Under the pieces are notes generated by a model. That model saw only the letters and a list, made by a program, of their open reading frames with translations, had not been told where the DNA came from and did not search any database. DNA of 12,738 nt from Oscillibacter sp. (GTDB lineage: Bacteria; Bacillota; Clostridia; Oscillospirales; Oscillospiraceae): assembly GCA_020025415.1 (NCBI GenBank), contig JAHHSB010000025.1, positions 1 to 12,738 on the forward strand. The letters are read 5' to 3'. Shown one piece after another: positions 6,940 to 12,738 of the stretch. The position numbers and the translations under genes are program-made. Within the stretch, counting starts at the first letter, position 1, and each line of letters begins with the position of its first letter.

Positions 6940-6968
6940 ATTGTAATCCCTTGGCGGCGCAAATTCAA
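6940..6968 (-). promoter_or_regulatory. Sigma-A-like promoter of the trmL-pgk-tpiA-gpmI operon
   Basis: On the minus strand TTGAAT (6968-6963) and TACAAT (6945-6940) are separated by exactly 17 bases. They match the consensus at 4 of 6 and 5 of 6 positions. The predicted start near 6933 leaves a short leader of ~23 bases containing the AAGGAGG of trmL. No leader long enough for a riboswitch or T-box exists. Confidence 0.65.
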
Positions 6969-7165
6969 CCGTATTGTGTAAAGAAACGGGGATTTTCATA
7001 AGAAATTCCAACGATTGGACTTAAAATTTTGCACAACGATGAAAAAAACAGAGCTTTTTTGGAGACCGCGTCCAGCCAAGGGGCGCTTGTACACGAAACT
7101 TGGGCGCTCTGCCCGGATTTCCGGCGAAAATCGAAAAAAATTTAAACACAAATTTTAACTCCACA
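6969..7165. other. Gene-free middle of the divergent intergenic region
   Basis: About 200 bases lie between the two divergent promoters. The composition is mixed: A/T-rich at both ends, with a GC-rich centre (about 7065-7128). I see no credible gene, tRNA or terminator. A 61-codon minus-strand frame covers it but has no ribosome binding site and no recognisable protein character. Small inverted repeats exist (CCAAG at 7076-7080 with CTTGG at 7099-7103; CCGG-attt-CCGG near 7113-7124). The A/T-tracts at about 7127-7160 could act as an UP element for the plus-strand promoter. No clear Rex, CcpA or similar operator is visible. Confidence 0.5.
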
Positions 7166-7194
7166 CTGGATTTTTGCGACAGCTTTGATATAAT
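7166..7194 (+). promoter_or_regulatory. Extended -10 promoter of the glmU-prs-pth-mfd cluster
   Basis: A perfect -10 hexamer TATAAT (7189-7194) is preceded by TG one base upstream (7186-7187), forming a full extended -10 (TGaTATAAT). The -35 at the right distance (CTGGAT, 7166-7171, 17-base spacer) is poor, which is common for extended -10 promoters. A/T-rich tracts just upstream may contribute. The predicted start near 7201 gives a ~53-base leader before the GTG start. Confidence 0.7.
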
Positions 7195-7238
7195 AACATT
7201 GCGCATAGAATCACCATCATGTACAATGATAGATCCGG

Positions 7239-7245
7239 AAGGAGG
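7239..7245 (+). promoter_or_regulatory. Ribosome binding site fixing the GTG start of the glmU-like gene
   Basis: AAGGAGG (7239-7245), within GGAAGGAGGGG, lies 8 bases before a GTG at 7254-7256. The next in-frame ATG (7263) would be 17 bases away, too far for this site. The GTG is therefore the likely start. Confidence 0.85.
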
Positions 7246-7253
7246 GGATACCA

Positions 7254-8369
7254 GTGAATCAGATGACGCGAGCCGTGTTCTTCCTGACGGAAGAGGATGA
7301 AGAAGTCAAACCGCTGATGCTGGAGACCGTTCTGTTTTGCCCGCTCCTGACCTGGGTGAGTGAAAAATTGAAGGCTGACGGCGTTGAGCGTTTTTTTGTT
7401 TTCTGCGAACCGGCCTATATTGCCGAGGCCCGGGCCTGCTTCCCCGCCGATGCGGCGGTGGAGGTCTCCGCCGATCTGGCGGCGCTGGCGGCGTTTTTGA
7501 AAGAGGAGGGCCAGGTGGCCGTGTTCCCTGACGCCGTGGTCCCGCTGAAGCTGTCCGGCGGCTGCAATTATACCTATACCGCTGCGGCCTCCGCCCTGAC
7601 GGAGTGCTTTGTGGGCGGCAATTCCGATGCCATCCCCGGCGCCCAGGAGCTGCCGGGCTATACCACGATCTATGACCTGCCCCGCCTGCAGGATCGGGAG
7701 ATGGAGTGCCGGTCCGCCATCGTCCGGCAGCACCGGGAAAACGGCGTCCGCATTCTGGATGCTTCGGCGGTTTATATCGACCCCCGGGTGGAGATCGGCC
7801 GGGGGACTGTCGTCCTGCCCGGGACCATCCTGCGGGGACGGACCCGGATCGGGGAGAACTGCACCCTGGGGCCCAACGCCATGGTGCGGGACTGCACCGT
7901 GGGCAATGAGACGGAGATCAACGCATCCCAGATCAATGAAAGCACCGTCGGCAGCCGGACCCATGTGGGCCCCTTTGCCTACGTCCGCCCGGGCTGCACC
8001 ATCGGCGACGACATCAAGGTGGGCGACTTTGTGGAGGTGAAGAACTCCACCATCGGCGACGGCACCAAGATCTCCCACCTGACCTATGTGGGCGACAGCG
8101 ACGTGGGCCGGCATGTGAACTTCGGCTGCGGCACCGTTACCACCAACTACGATGGATTCCATAAATTCCGCACCACCGTGGGTGACCACGTATTCATCGG
8201 CTGCAACACCAATCTGGTGGCGCCCGTGCGGGTGGAGGACGGGGCCTATATCGCCGCCGGCGCCACCATCACCGAGGATGTTCCCAAGGACGCCCTGGCC
8301 ATTGCCCGAGCCCGGCAGACGGTGAAGGAGGGCTGGGCCGCCCGCAGAAGAGAGAAAGAAGGCCGCTGA
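7254..8369 (+). CDS. glmU: GlmU homologue: intact glucosamine-1-phosphate N-acetyltransferase domain with degenerate uridyltransferase half
   Basis: GlmU normally acetylates glucosamine-1-phosphate and then uridylylates it to UDP-GlcNAc for cell-wall synthesis. This protein has 371 aa, about 85 fewer than usual. The C-terminal left-handed beta-helix (from ~170) is complete: R245 (VRPG), K263 (FVEVKN), catalytic H275 and Y278 (SHLTY), N289, N298/Y299 (NYDG) and K304, equivalent to E. coli R333, K351, H363, Y366, N377, N386/Y387 and K392. The N-terminal ~165 residues keep only traces of the pyrophosphorylase fold (TRAVFFLTEEDEEVKP in place of the LAAGxGTRM nucleotide-binding loop; LLTWVSEKLKADGVERFFVF). 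The linker helix RSAIVRQHRENGVRILD (153-169) is recognisable. It probably only acetylates, with uridylylation done elsewhere. It starts the glmU-prs-pth-mfd order known from Bacillus. Confidence 0.9.
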   Translation: MNQMTRAVFFLTEEDEEVKPLMLETVLFCPLLTWVSEKLKADGVERFFVFCEPAYIAEARACFPADAAVEVSADLAALAAFLKEEGQVAVFPDAVVPLKLSGGCNYTYTAAASALTECFVGGNSDAIPGAQELPGYTTIYDLPRLQDREMECRSAIVRQHRENGVRILDASAVYIDPRVEIGRGTVVLPGTILRGRTRIGENCTLGPNAMVRDCTVGNETEINASQINESTVGSRTHVGPFAYVRPGCTIGDDIKVGDFVEVKNSTIGDGTKISHLTYVGDSDVGRHVNFGCGTVTTNYDGFHKFRTTVGDHVFIGCNTNLVAPVRVEDGAYIAAGATITEDVPKDALAIARARQTVKEGWAARRREKEGR

Positions 8370-8437
8370 AAACAAGCAAATCCATCCAGACAACCCTTGG
8401 ACACGCTCTGGAACAAAAGATAGAAGAAAGAAGGCAC

Positions 8438-9403
8438 ATGGATATGATTTCTCATGGCAAGGACATCAAGATTTTTACCGGAAATTCCAATCCAAAGCTG
8501 GCAGAGGAGATCTGCTCCCTGATGGGCATCAAGCTGGGCGAGGCGGAGATCGGCCGCTTCTCCGACGGCGAGGTGTTTGTCTCCCTGTATGAGAGCGTCC
8601 GCGGTTCGGATGTCTTTGTGGTGGAGTCTACCTGCTCCCCCGTCAACGACAGCCTGATGGAGCTGCTCATTATGATCGACGCCCTGAAGCGGGCCTCCGC
8701 CGGGCGCATTACCGCCGTGATGCCCTACTACGGCTATGCCCGCCAGGACCGCAAGGCCAAGGCCCGCGATCCCATCACCGCCAAGCTGGTGGCCAACATG
8801 CTCACCGCCGCCGGCGCCGACCGGGTGCTGACCATGGACCTGCACGCCTCCCAGATCCAGGGCTTTTTCGACATTCCCGTGGATAACCTGCTGGGCAATC
8901 CCATCTTTGTGGATTACTACGCCAAGAAGTTCGGATCCGAGTGTGAGAACATGATGGTGGTCTCCCCTGACGTGGGCTCCGTGGCCCGGGCCCGTGCCTT
9001 CGCCCAGAAGCTGCACATGAACCTGGCCATCGTGGACAAGCGCCGCCAGAAGGCCAACCAGTGCGAGGTCATGAACGTCATCGGCGACGTGGAGGGCAAG
9101 GACTGCATCATCTATGACGATATGGTGGATACCGGCGGATCCCTGTGCAACGCCGCCCAGGCCCTGATCGACGTGGGCCACGCCAAGAGCGTCCACGCCT
9201 GCGCCAGCCACGGCGTGCTCTCCGGCCCGGCCATCGAGCGGGTGAACAACAGCGTCATCACCGAGCTGGCCCTGCTGGACACCATTCCCGCCATTGACCC
9301 GGCCAAGAGCGGCAAGATCAAGTATCTCACCGTGGCCCCCATGTTTGCCGAGGCCATTGAGCGCATCTATCAGGAGATCTCCATCTCCAAGCTGTTCCGC
9401 TGA
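8438..9403 (+). CDS. prs: Ribose-phosphate pyrophosphokinase (PRPP synthetase)
   Basis: This cytosolic enzyme makes PRPP from ribose 5-phosphate and ATP for purine, pyrimidine, NAD, His and Trp synthesis. At 321 aa it has the normal class I length. Landmarks are RFSDGE (40-45), ELLIMIDALKRASA (75-88), the ATP-binding flexible loop YYGYARQDRKAKARDPITAK (97-116), DLHASQIQGFF (134-144), the catalytic KRR (201-203), and the PRPP-binding loop YDDMVDTGGSLCNAA (226-240). The C-terminus ISKLFR is typical. The start is ambiguous: AGAAGG (8429-8434) is 3 bases from the ATG at 8438 but 9 bases from the in-frame ATG at 8444, so MISHGKDIKIF may be the true N-terminus. It follows the glmU-like gene by 68 bases with no terminator between. 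Confidence 0.97.
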   Translation: MDMISHGKDIKIFTGNSNPKLAEEICSLMGIKLGEAEIGRFSDGEVFVSLYESVRGSDVFVVESTCSPVNDSLMELLIMIDALKRASAGRITAVMPYYGYARQDRKAKARDPITAKLVANMLTAAGADRVLTMDLHASQIQGFFDIPVDNLLGNPIFVDYYAKKFGSECENMMVVSPDVGSVARARAFAQKLHMNLAIVDKRRQKANQCEVMNVIGDVEGKDCIIYDDMVDTGGSLCNAAQALIDVGHAKSVHACASHGVLSGPAIERVNNSVITELALLDTIPAIDPAKSGKIKYLTVAPMFAEAIERIYQEISISKLFR

Positions 9404-9416
9404 GGCGGCGCGGAAC

Positions 9417-9479
9417 CCCTCCCGCTTGAGGAGGGCTTATAGAGACTGCAAGGCGGGGAAGGCGCGCTTTCCCCGCCTT
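9417..9479 (+). other. Two hairpins in the prs-pth spacer, without T-runs
   Basis: CCCTCC (9417-9422)/GGAGGG (9430-9435) is followed by a larger perfect hairpin, AAGGCGGGGAA (9450-9460)/TTCCCCGCCTT (9469-9479), with an 8-base loop. Neither is followed by a T-run (ATAGCCTTGCC comes next), so they are not classical terminators for prs. They may stabilise or process the transcript, or cause partial termination ahead of pth. Confidence 0.55.
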
Positions 9480-9519
9480 ATAGCCTTGCCGTCAGGAAAG
9501 AAAAGGGAGGAGCTTTCAT

Positions 9520-10110
9520 ATGCTGTTTGGGAAAAAGCCTGCTGGCGTGGAGTGGCTGGTGGTGGGCCTGGGCAACCCCGGGGAGAAATACCGCAACACC
9601 CGCCACAACATGGGCTTTCTGGCTGCCGATCTGCTGGCTGAGCAGGCGGGGGTGCGGGTGGATCGGATCAAGTACAAATCCGTCACGGCCCAGCTGGAGC
9701 TGGGCGGGGCCCGCTGCCTGCTGATGAAGCCCCAGACCTTTATGAATCTCTCCGGCGAGGCGGTGGGCGAGGCCGCCCGCTTCTACAAGATCCCGCCGGA
9801 GCGGGTGCTGGTGTTTTACGACGATGTGTCGCTGCCCGCGGGCAAGATCCGAGTGCGGCCATCCGGATCCGCCGGCGGCCACAACGGGATCAAAAGCATC
9901 ATTTCTCACCTGGGCAGCCAGGACTTTCCACGGGTGAAGATCGGGGTGGGCCGCCCTGCCGGCGGCGGGGATGAGATGATCGACTGGGTCATCGGCGTGC
10001 CGCCCCTGGATGAGCGCAAGGTGCTGCTGGAGGCCGCCAAGCGGGCAGTGGAGGCGGCGGAGTGCGTCATTGCCCAGGGCTGCGACAAGGCCCAAAACCG
10101 CTTTAACTGA
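9520..10110 (+). CDS. pth: Peptidyl-tRNA hydrolase
   Basis: This cytosolic enzyme releases peptides from prematurely dropped peptidyl-tRNA and recycles the tRNA; it is essential in most bacteria. The 196-residue length is normal. The catalytic signature is complete: N19 (GLGNPG), H29 (NTRHNMGF), N76 (QTFMNLSG), D101 (YDDVSLPAG) and H121/N122 (GGHNGIKS). IGVGRP (141-146) is also typical. An unusually good ribosome binding site (GGGAGGAG, 9505-9512) lies 7 bases before the ATG. It is called spoVC in B. subtilis, where it likewise lies between prs and mfd; the ctc (L25) gene that lies between prs and pth there is absent here. Confidence 0.97.
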   Translation: MLFGKKPAGVEWLVVGLGNPGEKYRNTRHNMGFLAADLLAEQAGVRVDRIKYKSVTAQLELGGARCLLMKPQTFMNLSGEAVGEAARFYKIPPERVLVFYDDVSLPAGKIRVRPSGSAGGHNGIKSIISHLGSQDFPRVKIGVGRPAGGGDEMIDWVIGVPPLDERKVLLEAAKRAVEAAECVIAQGCDKAQNRFN

Positions 10111-10120
10111 AAAAGACTCC

Positions 10121-10145
10121 GGGCTGCCGCCCTTTCCGGCAGCCC
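10121..10145 (+). other. Hairpin between pth and mfd
   Basis: GGGCTGCCG (10121-10129) pairs with CGGCAGCCC (10137-10145) around a 7-base loop, 10 bases after the pth stop codon. The sequence after it (CTGCCCGGCGGGGG) has no T-run, so strong termination is unlikely. Read-through into mfd is expected, perhaps reduced. Confidence 0.5.
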
Positions 10146-10212
10146 CTGCCCGGCGGGGGCCTGCGTGCTGCCGCGCCTGTGGATGTAAAATTTTAACAGA
10201 AAGTGCGATCGG

Positions 10213-12738
10213 ATGGAACAGCTGCTGAAAAAACTCAATACCCTGCCGGAGCTGAAGGAGCTGGTGCGCCGGGTGGAGTCGGGCCAGTGTCCGGCGGAGA
10301 TCACCGGCGTGCAGACCGGCCAGCGGGGCGCGGTGGGCGCGGCGGTGGCCCGGGCGGCCGGGCGGCCGGCGGTGTTCGTCTGCGCCGATGAGCGGGAGGC
10401 CCAGACCCTGCGGACTGACCTCCGCAGTTTGACCGGCACGGAGCCGGTGATGCTGCTGGGAAGGGAGTGGCAGTTCCGCACGGCGGTGACCTCCCGGGAC
10501 TGGGAGCGCAGCCGCCTGGCGGCCCTCTATGCCCTGGCCACGGAGGAGGTCTCCACGGTGGTGGTTACGGTGGATGCCCTCATGGCCCGGACGCTGCCCC
10601 GACAGCTGCTCCGGGACCACAGCCTGACCATCGCCCCCGGGGATCGGCTGGATCCGGCGGATCTGGCCGAGCGGCTGACCGCCGCGGGCTATACCCGCTG
10701 CGAGCAGGTGGAGGGCGTGGGCCAGTTCGCGCTGCGGGGCGGCATCGTGGACGTGTTCTCCCCCCTGATGGAGCAGCCCGTGCGCTGTGAGTTTTTCGAC
10801 GATGAAGTGGACTCCATGGGCGCCTTTAACCCGGGGACCCAGCGGCGGGTGAAAAATCTGAGTCGGGCCCGGATCCTGCCGGCGGCGGAGGTGCTGCCCG
10901 GCCTGGCCGAAGGGGGCCTTACCGGTCTGGCGGAGCGGCTGGAGGCCCTGGCGGCCCGGATGGAGAAGAAGGAGAAATTTTCCGCCACCGCCCGCACATT
11001 GACCGAGGACGCGCAGCAGTTTCGGGGCGGCGTGGTGCCCGGGGGCGTGGACCGGTATCTGGCGGCGGTGTACCCGGAGGTCAGCACCGGCCTTTCCTAC
11101 CTGCCTGCCGACGCCCTGGTGGTTCTGTGCGAAAGCGGCCGGGTGGACGAGCGGGTGAAGCACCTGCTGCTGGAGATCCGGCAGCAGGTGGAGGCACTGA
11201 TGGAGGCAGGCCTGCTGGCGGGGGAATACGCCCGGCTGACCCTCTCGGATGGGGAGCTGTACGCCGCTTTTGAGGCCTTCCCCGTGATCATGGCCGACTC
11301 CCTGCCCACCTCCCGCTGCCCCCTGCGGCCCAAGGGCCTGCTGGCCCTGAATGTCAAGCAGCTTTCCGCCTATGGCGGCAGTCTGGATGTGGCCGCCGGG
11401 GATATGGAGCAGTACCGCTCCGGCGGCTGGGGCGTGCTGGCGCTGTGCGGCAGCAAGACCCGGGCGGAGAACCTGCTGCGGCTGCTGACGGATCGGGACC
11501 TGCCCGCCACGCTGGACTTAGAGGGCGCGGCCATGCCCGCCCCCGGAGAGCTGCGGATCACCCTGGGCAGCCTCTCTGCCGGCTGGGAGCTTCCCCAGCT
11601 GAAGCTGGCGGTGCTGACCGAGGGGCAGCTGGCGGGCCCCGGAGGGAAAAAGCGCCGCACGGCGGCAAAGGAGACCAACCGCCAGAAGCTCCAGTCCTAT
11701 TCCGACCTGACCCCGGGGGACCTGGTGGTCCACGTCCACCACGGCATCGGCCGCTTCACCGGCATTCAGAAGATGCCCGTGGACGGGGTGGAGAAGGACT
11801 ATATCAAGATTGACTACGCCGGGGGCGACTGCCTGTATGTGCCGGTGACCCAGCTGGATCTGGTGAGCAAGTACATCGGCGGCGGGGAGGAACAGCAGGC
11901 CCATACCCGGCTCAACAAGCTGGGGGGTACCGAGTGGGCCCGGCAGAAGTCCCGGGCCAAGGCGGCGGTGAAGAATCTGGCCAAGGGGCTCATCGCCCTT
12001 TACGCCCAGCGCTCCCGCCAGCCGGGCTTTGCCTTTTCCCCGGATTCGGCCTGGCAGCAGGAGTTTGAGGGCGCCTTCCCCTATGAGGAGACCAGCGATC
12101 AGCTGCGGGCCATCGGGGAGATCAAGGCCGACATGGAGCGGCCCCGTCCCATGGACCGGCTGCTGTGCGGCGACGTGGGCTACGGCAAGACGGAGGTGGC
12201 CCTGCGGGCGGTGATGAAATGCATCCTAGACGGCAAGCAGGCCGCCATTTTAGTGCCTACCACCGTTCTGGCCCAGCAGCACTATGCCACCGCCGTCAGC
12301 CGCTTCCGGGATTTCCCCGTGAGCATCAAGGTCCTCTCCCGCTTCACCTCCACCAAAGATGCCAAGGCCATCGTCAGCGGCCTGGCCGACGGCTCGGTGG
12401 ATCTGGTGATCGGCACCCACAAGCTGCTGCAAAAGACCATCCGCTTCCACGATCTGGGGCTGCTGGTCATCGACGAGGAGCAGCGCTTCGGCGTCACCCA
12501 CAAGGAGCGGCTGCGGGAGATGGCCCGGCAGGTGGACACCCTGACTCTCTCCGCCACCCCCATTCCCCGGACGCTGAATATGGCCCTCTCGGGCCTGCGG
12601 GATATGTCCACCATCGAAGAGCCGCCCCAGGACCGCCACCCGGTCCAAACCTATGTGCTGGAGCACGACTGGGCGCTGCTGGAGGACGCCATGCGCCGGG
12701 AGCTGAGCCGGGGCGGGCAGATCTACTATCTCCACAAC
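10213..12738 (+). CDS. mfd: Transcription-repair coupling factor Mfd (3' end outside window)
   Basis: Mfd removes RNA polymerase stalled at DNA lesions using a dsDNA translocase and recruits UvrA. The frame stays open for 842 codons to the window edge; full Mfd is about 1150-1180 aa. Domains in order: the UvrB-like D1a-D2-D1b region (about 1-330, with GRPAVFVCADEREAQTL, LALYALATEE and FALRGGIVDVFSP), a linker domain, the RNA-polymerase-interacting domain (about 497-560: LTPGDLVVHVHHGIGRF), then the RecG-like translocase with Walker A GDVGYGKT (653-660), VPTTVLAQQH, Walker B/DEEQ (754-757) and SATPIPRTL (780-788). The later helicase motifs, TRG hairpin and D7 lie beyond the window. The start is forced because the frame has a stop at 10186 and the first ATG is 10213; its ribosome binding site is weak (AGAAAG, 10198-10203). 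It lies 102 bases after pth. Confidence 0.97.
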   Translation, partial: MEQLLKKLNTLPELKELVRRVESGQCPAEITGVQTGQRGAVGAAVARAAGRPAVFVCADEREAQTLRTDLRSLTGTEPVMLLGREWQFRTAVTSRDWERSRLAALYALATEEVSTVVVTVDALMARTLPRQLLRDHSLTIAPGDRLDPADLAERLTAAGYTRCEQVEGVGQFALRGGIVDVFSPLMEQPVRCEFFDDEVDSMGAFNPGTQRRVKNLSRARILPAAEVLPGLAEGGLTGLAERLEALAARMEKKEKFSATARTLTEDAQQFRGGVVPGGVDRYLAAVYPEVSTGLSYLPADALVVLCESGRVDERVKHLLLEIRQQVEALMEAGLLAGEYARLTLSDGELYAAFEAFPVIMADSLPTSRCPLRPKGLLALNVKQLSAYGGSLDVAAGDMEQYRSGGWGVLALCGSKTRAENLLRLLTDRDLPATLDLEGAAMPAPGELRITLGSLSAGWELPQLKLAVLTEGQLAGPGGKKRRTAAKETNRQKLQSYSDLTPGDLVVHVHHGIGRFTGIQKMPVDGVEKDYIKIDYAGGDCLYVPVTQLDLVSKYIGGGEEQQAHTRLNKLGGTEWARQKSRAKAAVKNLAKGLIALYAQRSRQPGFAFSPDSAWQQEFEGAFPYEETSDQLRAIGEIKADMERPRPMDRLLCGDVGYGKTEVALRAVMKCILDGKQAAILVPTTVLAQQHYATAVSRFRDFPVSIKVLSRFTSTKDAKAIVSGLADGSVDLVIGTHKLLQKTIRFHDLGLLVIDEEQRFGVTHKERLREMARQVDTLTLSATPIPRTLNMALSGLRDMSTIEEPPQDRHPVQTYVLEHDWALLEDAMRRELSRGGQIYYLHN

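Noticed and set aside
6974..7036. Possible Rex operator halves (TTGTG at 6974-6978, CACAA at 7032-7036)
   Set aside because: The halves are about 50 bases apart rather than the ~8 needed for the palindromic Rex site, so they are probably chance matches.
7174..7194. TTGCGA at 7174-7179 as the -35 of the plus-strand promoter
   Set aside because: It is only 9 bases from TATAAT, far too close; the extended -10 explains the promoter better.
7021..7206. 61-codon minus-strand frame in the divergent intergenic region
   Set aside because: No ribosome binding site lies before its ATG, it overlaps the predicted plus-strand promoter, and it resembles no protein family.
7155..11163. Long minus-strand open frames opposite the glmU-like gene, prs, pth and mfd (412, 321 and 561 codons)
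   Set aside because: They are antisense shadows of well-supported genes. They have no recognisable family, no ribosome binding site, and low-complexity composition.
10213..12738. Possible frameshift in mfd because it is not listed as a complete open frame
   Set aside because: Translation in one frame from 10213 is uninterrupted and shows all expected motifs in order; the gene is simply cut by the window edge.

Overview
This window is a GC-rich stretch of a low-copy, housekeeping chromosome region. It most likely comes from a spore-forming clostridial Firmicute of the Oscillospiraceae/Ruminococcaceae type. The reasons are the Gram-positive gene order glmU-prs-pth-mfd, strong AGGAGG-type ribosome binding sites on most genes, a membrane-anchored M23 protein resembling the sporulation protein SpoIIQ with a sigma-F-like promoter, and a clostridial-style MATE exporter. 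The genus assignment is inference; no rRNA or other taxonomic marker is present.

Layout. Bases 1-298 hold a 55-bp direct repeat (1-55 and 203-257). Between the copies lie palindromic intergenic-element sequence and what looks like the last ~20 codons of an unrecognised gene. A MATE-family exporter follows on the plus strand (299-1690). Two back-to-back hairpins separate it from a convergent M23/SpoIIQ-like gene (1775-2497, minus). Next on the minus strand is a glycolytic operon read right to left: trmL (6909-6415), pgk (6368-5109), tpiA (4962-4189) and gpmI (4138-2621). It starts from a sigma-A-like promoter at 6940-6968 and ends at a strong terminator near 2578-2609. A 344-bp divergent intergenic region (6910-7253) carries this promoter and an extended -10 promoter for the plus-strand cluster glmU-like (7254-8369), prs (8438-9403), pth (9520-10110) and mfd (10213 to the window edge, incomplete).

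How the genes relate. pgk, tpiA and gpmI encode three lower-glycolysis enzymes, so they are plausibly co-regulated; gap is not in this window, and a tRNA wobble-base methyltransferase leads the operon. The plus-strand cluster joins cell-wall precursor synthesis (glucosamine-1-phosphate acetylation), PRPP synthesis, peptidyl-tRNA recycling and transcription-coupled repair. This conserved Gram-positive neighbourhood has no single pathway.

I see no phage, insertion sequence, CRISPR array, toxin-antitoxin pair, defence system or other clear undescribed system. The points most worth a second look are the GlmU homologue whose uridyltransferase half has degenerated, the sigma-F-like promoter and intact zinc ligands of the SpoIIQ-like protein, a ~25-residue charged insertion in Pgk, and the repeat/gene-fragment arrangement at the left edge.
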